Source of the DNA: DASTPP01 sp035762175
GTDB taxonomy: Bacteria; Myxococcota_A; Polyangia; Polyangiales; Polyangiaceae
Direction of reading: 5' to 3'
Length of the DNA: 64,000 nt
Assembly (NCBI GenBank): GCA_035762175.1
Contig: DASTPP010000111.1
Location: 1-64,000, forward strand
Below are positions 34,919-43,732 of the stretch, piece after piece; position 1 is the first letter of the stretch; the number at the start of each line of letters is the position of its first letter. Below the pieces are notes generated by a model, which did no database searches, had not been told where the DNA came from, and saw only the letters and a program-made list of their open reading frames with translations. A program made the position numbers and the translations under genes.

Positions 34919-35032
34919 GAGAACGTGTGATGAGTCGGGGGCTCTATGAGAGTGCACGACTACGCACGAAGTCGCCACACGAAAACGCCCGCCCGGCGCA
35001 TGACGCGGGGCGCTTTTTTCGCGGCGAAGCGC

Positions 35033-37417
35033 TCAGGGCGCGCGGGGCGGAGGCGCCGACGCCGAGGCCGACGCCGAGGCCGTCGCCGGCGCGTCCGGCG
35101 CGTTCGGCATCGACGAAAAAGTTACCGTGCTTCTGCCCGCCGCGCCGCCTTGAGGCAAGGGCTCCGAGGGCAAAAGCAAAAAGAGCCCGAGCGCGAGCAC
35201 AGCCCCGGCCGCCGCCGCGATCACCCACTGGCGGCCCGGCGGCCGGGCGGTGGCCCGCCCGGGCGTGACGAAGGGCGGCGCCGAGGGCTCGCGCGCCGCG
35301 GTCTCGGACGTCGAAGGCGCGGGCGTCGAGGCTTCGGGCGTCGAGGCCCTCGGCGTCGAGGGCCCAGCGGCCGAGGGCCCAGCGGCCGAGGGCTCAGCGG
35401 CCGAGGGCCCAGCGGCCGAGGCCTCGGGCGCCGGGGGCCCGGCCGGCGCCGGCGGTGCGCCCTCCGGGCTCTGCCGTAGCACGTCGTTCAGCTTGTCGAG
35501 ATCGGCGTCGCCGCGGGGGTTCCAGTAGAGCTTTTCGCCCTCGAAGACCGCCGGGCCCTCGCGCTTTTCGTCTTCTATCGGGAAAAGCTCGGCCAGCCGC
35601 TCGGCGTTGGTCTGGCCGCGTCCGGACGAGCTCGGCGCTGGCGGTCGGGGCGGCGGCACCGAGCCGGCGTTCGGCGGCGGCGGGGTCGAGCCGAGCGCGG
35701 CCTGGGGCAGCGAGGGGTTCGACCCGAGGGGCGGCCTCGGCGAGGCGAGCGCCGCCGGGGGCGGCCGCGACGGCGAAGCGGCCGCGGCGGGCGAGGGCGG
35801 CGGCGGGCCGAACGAGGCGCTGGCGGGCGGCGCGGAAGAGGGGTGAGGCCCCCACGCGGGCGACGAGCCGTACGAGCCGCGCGCGGGCGGCACCGAGGGC
35901 GCCGACGGCATCGGCGCGCGCCCGGACGGCGGGGGAGCGGGCAGCGAGTGCGGCGAGGCCGAAGGCGGCGGCGGGCTCAGCGAGCCGGGCGCCGAGGGCA
36001 GCGGCCCTCGCGCCGGCGGAGCGGGCGACTGCGGGCCCCGGGACGAGGGCACCGAAGACTGCGGGCCCCGCGCGGGCGGCGCCGAAGCATGAGGGCCCTG
36101 CGCGGGGGGCGACGACGCGTACGCACCCTGCGCGGGCGGCGCCGACGCGTAGGGGCCCTGCGCCGGCGGCGAGGACGCGTACGCGCCGTGGGCAGGCGGC
36201 GCCGACGCGTAGCCCTGCGCGGGCGGCGACGAATAGGGGCCCTGCGCGGGCGGCGGCGACGAATACCCCTGCAGCGAAGGCGACGAGGGCTGGGGCCCGC
36301 GCGCGGGCGGCGCGGGCGCGTAGGGGCCATGCGGGCCCGGCGACGAGGGCATCGGGCCATGCGGGCCCGGCGACGAGGGCATCGGGCCGCGCGGGCCCGG
36401 CGACGAGGGCATCGGGGCGCGCGCCGCCGGGGGCGGCAGCGGGCTCTGCGAGGCGGGCGCCGAGGGGAACGCGCCGCGCGCCGGCGGCGGGCCCGGCGCC
36501 GCGCGGCCGCCCCCCGGGGCGTCCCAGAGGCGGCCCGCGTTCGCCTCGAGCGCCTCGGCGAGCGCCTCGGCGAAGGCGCCGGCCGACTGGTAGCGCTCGG
36601 CCGGGTTCAGCGCCGTCGCGCGCCGCACGGCCTGGCGCAGGGGCGCGGCGAGCTGGCCGAGCCCGACCCGCTCGAGCTGCGGCACGCCCACGTACGCGAT
36701 GGCGCGCAAGAGCTCGATCTCGTTCTTCTGCGGGAAGGGGTGCCGGCCCGTCAGCGCCTCCCACAGCACGACGCCCGCGCTGTAGACGTCGCAGAGCGCG
36801 CTCGGCGTCTGGCCGTCGACGTACTCGGGCGCCATGTAGAGCGGCGTGCCCACGAGCGTGTCGGGGTCGGTGCGCATCGCGATCGCGCCGAGCGTCTGCG
36901 GCAGCGCGTAGAGCACCTTCGCGACGCCGAAGTCGAGCAGCTTCACCACGCCCTGGCGCGTGATGAAGATGTTCTCGGGCTTGACGTCGCGGTGCACGAG
37001 CCCGACCGCGTGCGCCGCGCCGAGCGCCGAGAGCAGCTGCCGCGTGATGGCGCACGCGCGCGCCGGGTCGAGCGGCCCGCGCCGCACCTCGTCGCGCAGC
37101 GTGTGGCCCGCCAGTAGCTCCATCACGTAGAAGCCCCGGCCCTCGGCCACCCCCGCGTGGTAGACGTCGACGAGGTTCGGGTGCCGCAGCTTGCGCAAGA
37201 GCTGCGCCTCGAGCTCGAGCCGCCGCGAGGGGTCTTCGTGCCCGATGAGCTGCCGGTTCAGCACCTTGAGCGCGTACCGCTCGCGCAGCGTCGTGTGCTC
37301 GATCTCGTACACGCGCCCGATGCCGCCTGCGCCGAGCGGGCGAATGATGCGATAGGGCGTGCCCGGCACCAGGGCGTTCGGGGCCCAGGTCACGCCCGGG
37401 GGAGATGGGGTACGCAT
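35033..37417 (-). CDS. Membrane-anchored Ser/Thr protein kinase (PknB-like)
   Basis: A 794-residue kinase. The catalytic domain spans about 22-290 with GAGGIGRVYE, YALKVLN, HRDVKPENIF, LLDFGVAK and TPLYMAPEY, so all key residues are present. Residues 300-590 are a Pro/Ser-rich linker with repeated motifs such as AYASSPPAQGPYASAPPAQG and PMPSSPGPHG. A small conserved patch (about 615-660, NAERLAELFPIEDEK, EKLYWNPRGDADLDKLND) follows, then more Ala/Pro/Thr repeats. One membrane helix (about 735-757, WVIAAAAGAVLALGLFLLL) puts a short tail outside. It is followed after 114 bp by the FHA protein, which could read its substrates. Confidence 0.92.
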   Translation of the reverse strand: MRTPSPPGVTWAPNALVPGTPYRIIRPLGAGGIGRVYEIEHTTLRERYALKVLNRQLIGHEDPSRRLELEAQLLRKLRHPNLVDVYHAGVAEGRGFYVMELLAGHTLRDEVRRGPLDPARACAITRQLLSALGAAHAVGLVHRDVKPENIFITRQGVVKLLDFGVAKVLYALPQTLGAIAMRTDPDTLVGTPLYMAPEYVDGQTPSALCDVYSAGVVLWEALTGRHPFPQKNEIELLRAIAYVGVPQLERVGLGQLAAPLRQAVRRATALNPAERYQSAGAFAEALAEALEANAGRLWDAPGGGRAAPGPPPARGAFPSAPASQSPLPPPAARAPMPSSPGPRGPMPSSPGPHGPMPSSPGPHGPYAPAPPARGPQPSSPSLQGYSSPPPAQGPYSSPPAQGYASAPPAHGAYASSPPAQGPYASAPPAQGAYASSPPAQGPHASAPPARGPQSSVPSSRGPQSPAPPARGPLPSAPGSLSPPPPSASPHSLPAPPPSGRAPMPSAPSVPPARGSYGSSPAWGPHPSSAPPASASFGPPPPSPAAAASPSRPPPAALASPRPPLGSNPSLPQAALGSTPPPPNAGSVPPPRPPAPSSSGRGQTNAERLAELFPIEDEKREGPAVFEGEKLYWNPRGDADLDKLNDVLRQSPEGAPPAPAGPPAPEASAAGPSAAEPSAAGPSAAGPSTPRASTPEASTPAPSTSETAAREPSAPPFVTPGRATARPPGRQWVIAAAAGAVLALGLFLLLPSEPLPQGGAAGRSTVTFSSMPNAPDAPATASASASASAPPPRAP

Positions 37418-37495
37418 GAGAGCGGTGCGCGGGGCGGGGGCCCGGTGTTCGATTACCGAATTATCGCGATTTTGCCAAGGGGGTGCTCGCCCGAC

Positions 37496-39244
37496 TCATG
37501 GAATCGGCTCGGCCGACGCGGCCTTGCGCGGCTTGAGCACATAGTGCGCGAGCAACGTTCGGGGCTTCGTCTCGCCCTCGCGGGGCGATAGGTTCGTTTG
37601 AAATGAAAGGGTGAGGGGGGCCGTCGGGCCCCCGCCCTCGTTCCGCTCGCGCAGCAGCGCGCGCACGACCGCCGCGTGAAAGGGCCCGAGCCCCTTCTCG
37701 ACGCAGCGCTCGCCCTCGGCGCCCAGCCCCGAGGTGATCTGCGGCGGCGCCTTCGCGATCGCGGCGCCCGCGTCGAGCCCCGGCGCGGGCGCCGCGATCG
37801 CGAGCGTCAGGTGCGCCGTCGCGCCGGCCTGCGTCGCGCAGGCCTCGACCGCCGCCGTCCAGAGCTTCATCGCGTCGCCGATCTGCGCCCGCTCGGCCGC
37901 CGAGAGCTCGTCGCCCTCGAGGCGCAGCCCCTCGACGCCGCTCGTCTCGGGCCAGGGCTCGAGGCGCCGGGGCGCGCGCGGCCGCGCGAGCAGCTCGTGC
38001 ACGTGCTTGACCGAGACCGCCGCGGGGCCCAAAACGCGCCCCTCGGCCTTCGCCGGGCCGAGGCCCGCGAGCCGCCCCCGCCGATCGAAGATCGGCCCGT
38101 CGACCGGGTCGGCCGCGAGCGGCCGCACCTGCACCAGCGTGCCCCCCGGCCCCTCGCGCAGCGCCCCCACCACCGCCTCGCCCATCGCCGGCGCGAGCCC
38201 CGGCGCCGCCGCGACCGCCACGACGCGCGCCCCGACGCCGATCGCCGCCGCGTCGCCGAGCGGCGCCGCCGCGAGGCCCTCGGCCGGCACCTTGATCAGC
38301 GCGAGCCCCCGCGCCGGGTCGGCCGCGAGCACCTCGATCGGAGACGACCAGCGCCCCGGCCCGAGCCCCACCACCGCGCTCGTCGCCTCGCGCACGAGCG
38401 GCTCGAAGGTCAGCACCAGCCCCTCGGCCCCCACCACGACGCCGGGCCCCGCGCCCACCAGCGGCCGCGCCGCCCCCTTGGGCGCGTCGGGCCCGAGGTA
38501 GAGCGCGAAGACCTGCACGACCGAGCCCGCCCGCGCCGCGAACACCTCGTCGGCCCCGAGATCGCGCTCGGGGCCGGCGTCGGCCGACGCGACCGGCTCG
38601 GGCGCCGCCGACGCGCTCGCCACCGGCGCCTCGGGCGCCGCCGACGCGCTCGCCACCGGCGCCGGGGGCGGCGCGCTCGCCGCCGCCTCGGCCGAGGGCG
38701 TCGCGCTCGCCGCCGGCGCCGCCGGCGCCGTCGACGCGCCCGGGCCGACCTCGCCCGGCAACGCGCTCGCCGCCCAGCGCGAGAGCTTCGCCACCATCGT
38801 CGGCACCGGCTCGGGCAACACGCCGCTCACCATCCAGTCGCCGTGGCGCTCGAGCGCGCCCCGCGTCGCCCGCGGCGCGAGCAGCACGATCGCCGCGAGC
38901 AAGAGGAAGTTCCACACGACGAAGGTCTGCGCGGGCGTGCCGCGCGCGTCGGGCTGCAGCCGGCGGAACGCGGCCGTGATGCCCCGATCGAGCGCGAGCG
39001 GCGCGACGACGACCACGATCAGCGTCACCACGATCGCCAGCGTGTAGGGCACCGCGCGCGTCAGCGTCGGCGAGAAGGTCGTGTCGCCCAACCGCAAGAC
39101 GAGCCCCCCCACGACCGTCGCCGTCGCGAAGAGGCCCGCCACCACGCCGAACGCCAAGATCAGCGCGAGCGCGTGCGGCAGCTGCCGGCGCCGCCGCCCG
39201 TCGGCCATGCTCTTCTGGCGGGGTCTCATCAGACGGAAAGCCAT
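37496..39244 (-). CDS. Membrane protein with degenerate trypsin-like (DegP-type) domain
   Basis: A 582-residue protein. Three membrane helices lie near 25-50, 65-85 and 110-125. An Ala/Pro/Ser linker (about 165-225) leads to a DegP-like beta barrel (about 235-400). The three catalytic positions are lost: the NAHVV-type His site reads LTFEPLVREA, the Asp strand reads RGLALIKV and the GNSGGP site reads PVDGPIFD. The structural strands and glycines remain, so it is probably a binding or sensing pseudoprotease. The C-terminal 150 residues (AEACATQAGATAHLTLAI, and KPRTLLAHYVLKP) look like a TonB/AgmX-type strand-rich tail. It shows no coupling to neighbours. Confidence 0.75.
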   Translation of the reverse strand: MAFRLMRPRQKSMADGRRRRQLPHALALILAFGVVAGLFATATVVGGLVLRLGDTTFSPTLTRAVPYTLAIVVTLIVVVVAPLALDRGITAAFRRLQPDARGTPAQTFVVWNFLLLAAIVLLAPRATRGALERHGDWMVSGVLPEPVPTMVAKLSRWAASALPGEVGPGASTAPAAPAASATPSAEAAASAPPPAPVASASAAPEAPVASASAAPEPVASADAGPERDLGADEVFAARAGSVVQVFALYLGPDAPKGAARPLVGAGPGVVVGAEGLVLTFEPLVREATSAVVGLGPGRWSSPIEVLAADPARGLALIKVPAEGLAAAPLGDAAAIGVGARVVAVAAAPGLAPAMGEAVVGALREGPGGTLVQVRPLAADPVDGPIFDRRGRLAGLGPAKAEGRVLGPAAVSVKHVHELLARPRAPRRLEPWPETSGVEGLRLEGDELSAAERAQIGDAMKLWTAAVEACATQAGATAHLTLAIAAPAPGLDAGAAIAKAPPQITSGLGAEGERCVEKGLGPFHAAVVRALLRERNEGGGPTAPLTLSFQTNLSPREGETKPRTLLAHYVLKPRKAASAEPIP

Positions 39245-39525
39245 GGGATCACCTCGGCGGGGCCCGAGAAGCCCCGAGCCCCGGGCCCGCCACCGCGCGC
39301 CGCCCGAAGCGCCCGCCGAGCACCCGACGAGGGGGCCCGACGCGACCCCCCGACTATGCCACGACAGCGCTTCGCCGGAGGGCGGACGCTGCGCGTCAAC
39401 CCCCGATCGACCCCGAGCGACCGAGGCGCCGCCACGCGCCCGGCTGAGCCCCCGCCGAGGGGACGCGAAACCTCGTGCCCAGCGGCGAACGCACCCCGCC
39501 CTCGCGGGCGAACCCGCCCGCGCGC

Positions 39526-39849
39526 TAACTTCGGCGCCGGCGCGGCCGCCGCGGGGTGGTGCGCGTCGTCATGGCCGTGGCTGTGACACTCTTTTTCGCC
39601 GCCGGGCTTGTCATGGCAGTGCTCATGCGCATGCGCGCCGGCCGCCGCCGTGCCGGCCGGCGCCGCCCCATGGCTGGCATCATGCTGGTGGCCGTCGTCG
39701 TGTGGGTGGCTGTGGCACTCTTTTTCACCACCCGGCTTGTCGTGGCAGTGCTCATGCTCATGGGCGGGGCTATTCGCCGCCGTTTGCGCCCCCCCACAGG
39801 CGAAGAGGGCGAACGCGGCGACGATCGAGGCAAGGCTTCGGGCCAGCAT
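39526..39849 (-). CDS. His-rich metal-binding lipoprotein; ends at TTA
   Basis: A 107-residue lipoprotein with signal MLARSLASIVAAFALFAC and Cys18 lipidated. The mature chain has two nearly identical 17-residue repeats, HEHCHDKPGGEKECHSH, joined by HPHDDGHQHDASHG and an Ala/Gly linker, with about 24 His and 4 further Cys in 90 residues. This strongly suggests binding of Zn, Ni or Cu in the periplasm or at the surface. In the standard code the frame passes TTA (39526-39528) and runs another 98 residues of Arg/Gly/Pro-rich noise into the start of the next gene (to 39229). I end it at TTA, which gives a natural end APAPK. Another TTA just 5' of the start (39861) supports ATG 39849. Confidence 0.78.
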
Positions 39850-39906
39850 GTCTTCGGCGTCTAACGGAACATCTTGCCGTCGTCGATAGGCACGCGAACC
39901 TCGTCG

Positions 39907-39990
39907 ACCCACCGCCGACGCCCGCCCGGCCGACGACCGCGCCCTCTTGGTCACCGCCGACGCCCGCTTGGTCGACGACGACGCCCGCTC
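39907..39990. repeat. 21-bp tandem repeat (four units)
   Basis: Four units of exactly 21 bp (for example ggtcaccgccgacgcccgct) start at 39907, 39928, 39949 and 39970. The period is half of the 42-bp period seen in other arrays here. Both strands stay open because 21 is divisible by three, but the deduced peptides are Arg/Ala noise. Confidence 0.8.
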
Positions 39991-40157
39991 GGCCGCCACC
40001 AAGGCTCACCTTGTCGGCCAGCGAAGCCCCTTGCACTTCCGGACAACGCCTTGTCAGCCCCAGCGAGGCTTGCCAAACGTCACGCGTCGTCTGCCAACCG
40101 GGGGCGAAGGCTCGCCAGCCGATCGGGAGGCTTGCTCGTCCAGGATCGAGGCATGTC

Positions 40158-40205
40158 GAGCCGCTGAGCGAGCGGCTCTCTTCGTCTGGCAGCCGTTTTC
40201 GGCTG
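40158..40205. promoter_or_regulatory. Two adjacent hairpins in the leader of the 40567 gene
   Basis: GAGCCGCT-GAGCG-AGCGGCTC (40158-40178) has a perfect 8-bp stem. After 11 bp, CAGCCG-TTTT-CGGCTG (40190-40205) has a 6-bp stem. Neither is followed by a T run on the plus strand, so they are not classic terminators. They could be operator sites or leader RNA structures. Confidence 0.5.
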
Positions 40206-40566
40206 TCCAGCAAGCCCGAACGGAGACGCCCTCGGGGCAGGGGGGGCGGCGGGCGAGCCTGAGGTTCGGGCGAAGCAAGCGCACACCCCGACAAATAGGC
40301 TATCGCAGCCGTTGGGCGAGGCGCGCGGCCCGGGCCTGAGAGGCCTGAATTCGGTCGAGCAGGGCTTCGGGCTCGTTTGGCAAGCCCGAGGGGCCCCGAC
40401 CCCCGACCGAGCGCGGGCCCGAACGGGGCCGACGGAGAGAGCCGGGCGAGGGGTCGAGGAAGGCCCGACCGGCGGGCGAGTTCGTTTCTGAACCGGGGGC
40501 GATCGTTTTTTTCGCAACCGGCCCCGGGGCGTGGCCGAGCAGGAAAACGAGAGGAGCAACACGACC

Positions 40567-41679
40567 ATGACCACCCTGAAGACCACCGCCCCGAAGACCA
40601 CCACCCCGAACAACACCAGCTCGAAGATCGCCACCCCGGAGACCACCAGGACCGGCACCCCGGAGACCACCAGGACCGCCACCCCGAAGATCACCAGGGC
40701 CGCCACCCCGAGGCCTGCCGCCCAGAGCGCCAGCGACTCGACGACCGCCGCCCAGAGCGCCAGCGACTCGACGACCGCCGCCCCGAACGACGCCGAACGG
40801 GGGGCCTTCGACCCGAAGACGCTTGTCCTTACAAAAGAGGGCCTCGAAGCGCAGCGGCCCCCGGGCGCGGGGGTGGCGGCCCCGGCGTACACGTCCGTGA
40901 TCTCGCGCCAGACGCTCGAGCAGACGCCGGGGCGATCGCTCGTCTTCTTGCGCGGCGTCGGCACCTCGGCGGTCATCCGGGCGACGATGGCCGAGTATGG
41001 TTACACCGAGGCCGAGCACGCGCTCGGCTGGCGGCTGATGCAAGAGGTGAGCGGCCACTTCCAAGGCGAGGCGCCGCTGGCCTACGCCGAAGACGCCGAG
41101 GTGCAGCAGGCCATCGCCGAGGTCGACGCGTGGGACGAGGACGGCCTGCGCATCGTCAACGCCGCGCTCCGCCACCGGCACCCCGAGCAGCACGCGTTCG
41201 TGATGCGCGACCTCACGGCGAGCACGGGCGTCGAGTCGGTGATCGGGGTCGCGACGCTGCTCGACCGGCTCGACGCGCTCGAGCGCGCGCCCGAGCGCGA
41301 GGCCACCCGCGAGGCCGACCACGCCGCGCTCGCCACGCTCGCGGCGCGGGGCCTGGGCGAGGCCCAGCGCGAAAGGCTGCGGGCCCGGGTCGAGAAGGCC
41401 AAGTCGTTCGCCGGCATCAAGGGGCCGAGCGCGCGCGCCGAGTTCGAGCGGCGCGTGCGGGCGGCCATGATCGAGCAGCGCCAGTGGTTCGAAGAGTGGT
41501 CCGACGTCGCGCGCTCGGTCATCAAGCGGCGCGACCAGCTCATTCGCCTCGGCCTCGCCTCGCGCCGCAGCCGCCGCCCCGCGCCCGACGAGCCGACCGG
41601 CGAGCCAGGCGACGGGCCGGGCGACGGGCCGGTCGACGAGCCGGGCGATGAGCCGGGCGACGACGACGGGGCCGAGTTA
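40567..41679 (+). CDS. Hypothetical cytosolic helical protein with Thr-rich repeat head; ends at TTA
   Basis: A 370-residue protein of unknown function. ATG 40567 has gagaggag 9-16 bases upstream and is preferred over GTG 40531. Residues 1-75 are Thr/Pro/Ala-rich short repeats (TPETTRTGTPETTRTATP and AAQSASDSTT twice). The body (about 85-330) is helical: LTKEGLEAQRPPG, GRSLVFLRGVGTSAVIRATMAEYGYTEAEHALGW, and a last long helix ending RRDQLIRLGLASRR. The tail is an acidic PGDGPGDEP repeat. In the standard code the frame passes TTA (41677-41679) and runs to 43815, antisense to two well-supported regulator genes. I end it at TTA, where third-position GC also collapses. Confidence 0.72.
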
Positions 41680-41685
41680 TCCCGA

Positions 41686-41700
41686 CCGTACTTGATACGG
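41686..41700. terminator. Small hairpin between convergent genes
   Basis: CCGTA-CTTGA-TACGG lies 7 bp after the TTA end of the 40567 gene and about 100 bp before the 3' end of the convergent regulator. The stem is only 5 bp and no T run follows, so its role as a terminator is a guess from position. Confidence 0.3.
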
Positions 41701-41797
41701 CCAGGAAGGGGGCGGGGCCTGGGCGGCGCCTGCGCGGCGTCGGGGCGGCCTCGCCGCGCGCTTCGCCCTCGCGGACGGCGCGGCGGCGGGCGGCGGC

Positions 41798-42370
41798 TCA
41801 GCGCCCGGCGGGGAACTTGGCGAGCTTGTATTGGAGCGTGCGGCGGTGGATGCCGAGCACGCGCGCCGCCCGCGAGACGTTGCCCTTGCACTCGCGCATC
41901 ACGCGCTCGATGTGCTCCCACTCGAGGCGGGCGAGCGAGGGCGTCTCGAAGGGCAGCTCGGCGCCGTCGGTGCCGGGGTCGGAGGGGTCGGCGTCGAAGG
42001 CGGCGAGGACGCGGTCGGCGTCGGCGGGCTTGGTCAGGTAGTCGCGCGCGCCGAGGCGCACGGCCTCGACCGCCGTGGCGATGCTGCCATACCCGGTCAG
42101 CACGACGACCTCGAGCCCGGGCCGCTCGGCCAGGAGCGCGCGCAGGACGGCGAGGCCCCCGGGGCCCGGCATGCGCAGGTCGACGACCGCGCGGTCGAGG
42201 GGCCGCGCGCGGGCGACGGCGAGGGCCGACTCGAGGCCGTCGGCGACGGCGACGTCGAGGCCGCGCTGCCGCAGCGCCTGCGCCAGCCGGTCGCGGAAGC
42301 GCTCGTCGTCGTCGACGACGAGCACGGAGCGGGGGCGGGGCGGCGGGGCGTCGTCGCTCAGGTCGGGCAT
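41798..42370 (-). CDS. regA: RegA/PrrA/ActR-family redox response regulator
   Basis: A 190-residue regulator. The receiver domain (about 14-128) has VLVVDDDE (acidic pair), phospho-acceptor Asp in AVVDLRMPGPGG and Lys in YLTKPAD. A short linker leads to a Fis-type HTH (about 148-187: LEWEHIERVMRECKGNVSRAARVLGIHRRTLQYKLAK), the near-invariant RegA/PrrA DNA-binding helix. RegA-type regulators control respiration, energy and redox genes and lack a sigma-54 domain, as here. Its ATG overlaps the end of the sensor gene by 13 bp, so the pair is co-transcribed. The metal/redox locus downstream of the sensor is a plausible target. Confidence 0.9.
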   Translation of the reverse strand: MPDLSDDAPPPRPRSVLVVDDDERFRDRLAQALRQRGLDVAVADGLESALAVARARPLDRAVVDLRMPGPGGLAVLRALLAERPGLEVVVLTGYGSIATAVEAVRLGARDYLTKPADADRVLAAFDADPSDPGTDGAELPFETPSLARLEWEHIERVMRECKGNVSRAARVLGIHRRTLQYKLAKFPAGR

Positions 42371-43641
42371 GCGGCCTCCAGGCCGGCGCGGGGCAGGGTC
42401 AGGGTGGCGCGCGTGCCCTCGCCGGCGCGCGACTCGAGGCTGAGCGAGCCGCCGAGGCTCTCGGCGCACGCGCGCGCGAGGAAGAGCCCGAGGCCCAGCC
42501 CGCGCCCGGGCTCTTTGGTGGTGAAGAAGGGGTCGCCCGCGTGCGCCAGCACCTCGGCCGGCATGCCGGCGCCGCGGTCTTCGACGTCGACGCGCAGGCT
42601 CGCCCCGTCGGCGTCGAAGCGCACGGCGACCGGGGCGCCCTCGGCGCTCGCGTCGAGGGCGTTCTGGACGAGGGCGGCGAGGCTCTGCAAGAGGTGCTCG
42701 CGGGGCACGCGCAGGCCGGCGGCGGCGCCCGCGACGGCGACGGAGACGTGGCGGGCGCGCGCCGCGCCGAGCCGCGCCCGCAGCGGCCCCTCGAGCTCGT
42801 CGACGCGGGCCCCGCGCAGGTCGCCCGCGGGGTCGGCCGGGGCGGACAGCTTGCCGAGGATGGCGTCGCAGCGCTCGACCTCGGCGAGGATGAGGCGCAT
42901 ATCTTCGCGGATGGCGTCGGCGCCCGGCAGCCGGGCGGCAGCGAGCTCGACCTCGCGCGCGGCGACCGAGATGGTGCCGAGCGGCGAGCCGAGCTCGTGG
43001 GCGGCGCCGGCGGCGAGCGTTGTGATCGCGGCCAGGCGCGCGGAGCGGGCGGCGCCCTCGCGCAGGCGCGCGATCTGCTCGCGCTGCTCGGCGATGGTCG
43101 CCGCGATCTTGCGCAAGAAGTAGGCGACGAGCGCGGCGGCCAGGGTGAAGGCCAGCCACATCTCGTAGAGGTGGCTGGCGAAGCGCCCGCCGTGCGCGTG
43201 GTGGGCGTGGTCGGCCGTCTCGACGGGCAGCGCGAAGAGCGCGGCGAAGCCGGCGACGGCGCCGAGGGCGAGCGCCGCCGTCCACGAGGGGCCGAGCACG
43301 ACGGCGGCGAGGGCGACGTAGACCAGGTAGAGAATGCTGAGCGGGTTGGTCGGCCCGCCCGAGGTGGCGAGCAGGGCCGTGAGCAAGAGCACGTCGAGCG
43401 CCAGCACGCCGCCCATGACGCGGGCGGCCTCGGGGTCGGCCGGGCGGTCGCGCAGGCGGCGCGCGAGCCAGAGGTTCGACGCGGCCCCGGCGGCGAGCGC
43501 CCCGAGCACGGGCGCCCAGCGCGGCTGCTCGTCGAAGGCGGCCCGGGCGGCGGCGACCGCGACGAGCTGGCCGGTCAGCGCGATCCAGCGGAGGCGCGCG
43601 AGCCAGGGCAGGCCGACCTGCGGCCCGAACGAGGGGTGCAC
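42358..43641 (-). CDS. regB: RegB/PrrB/ActS-family redox sensor histidine kinase
   Basis: A membrane kinase of about 427 residues. Six membrane helices fill about 10-190. The quinone-site motif of RegB (GGxxNP) is present as SGGPTNPLSILYL, and the H-box reads AAGAAHELGSPLGTISV. The conserved redox Cys of RegB is matched in AEVERCDAILGKL. The ATPase has LVQNALDAS, EDRGAGMP and GRGLGLGLFLARA. RegB senses the quinone pool and oxygen-linked redox state and phosphorylates RegA. The start is uncertain: GTG 43641 precedes the first helix, while ATG 43773 would add 44 Arg-rich residues and overlap the next gene. Confidence 0.88.
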   Translation of the reverse strand: MHPSFGPQVGLPWLARLRWIALTGQLVAVAAARAAFDEQPRWAPVLGALAAGAASNLWLARRLRDRPADPEAARVMGGVLALDVLLLTALLATSGGPTNPLSILYLVYVALAAVVLGPSWTAALALGAVAGFAALFALPVETADHAHHAHGGRFASHLYEMWLAFTLAAALVAYFLRKIAATIAEQREQIARLREGAARSARLAAITTLAAGAAHELGSPLGTISVAAREVELAAARLPGADAIREDMRLILAEVERCDAILGKLSAPADPAGDLRGARVDELEGPLRARLGAARARHVSVAVAGAAAGLRVPREHLLQSLAALVQNALDASAEGAPVAVRFDADGASLRVDVEDRGAGMPAEVLAHAGDPFFTTKEPGRGLGLGLFLARACAESLGGSLSLESRAGEGTRATLTLPRAGLEAACPT

Positions 43642-43732
43642 GTGCCCGAGCGTTGCGCGCCCCCGCCGCGCGCGCAAGTCGCCCCCGCGAGCGTCGGCCA
43701 CCGGCGAGCTCGGCCCGGGCCCGCGCCCCCGC

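Larger units (their letters stand above)
39850..40566. other. Gene-free region between divergent genes
   Basis: No frame in these 717 bp has protein-like sequence. It contains a 21-bp tandem repeat, two strong hairpins and scattered degenerate copies of a caagcccga / aggcttgcc motif on both strands (near 40060, 40125, 40215 and 40380). It should hold the promoters of the leftward His-rich lipoprotein and of the rightward 40567 gene; gatcgttttttt near 40501 is a T run that could be part of either. Confidence 0.5.
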
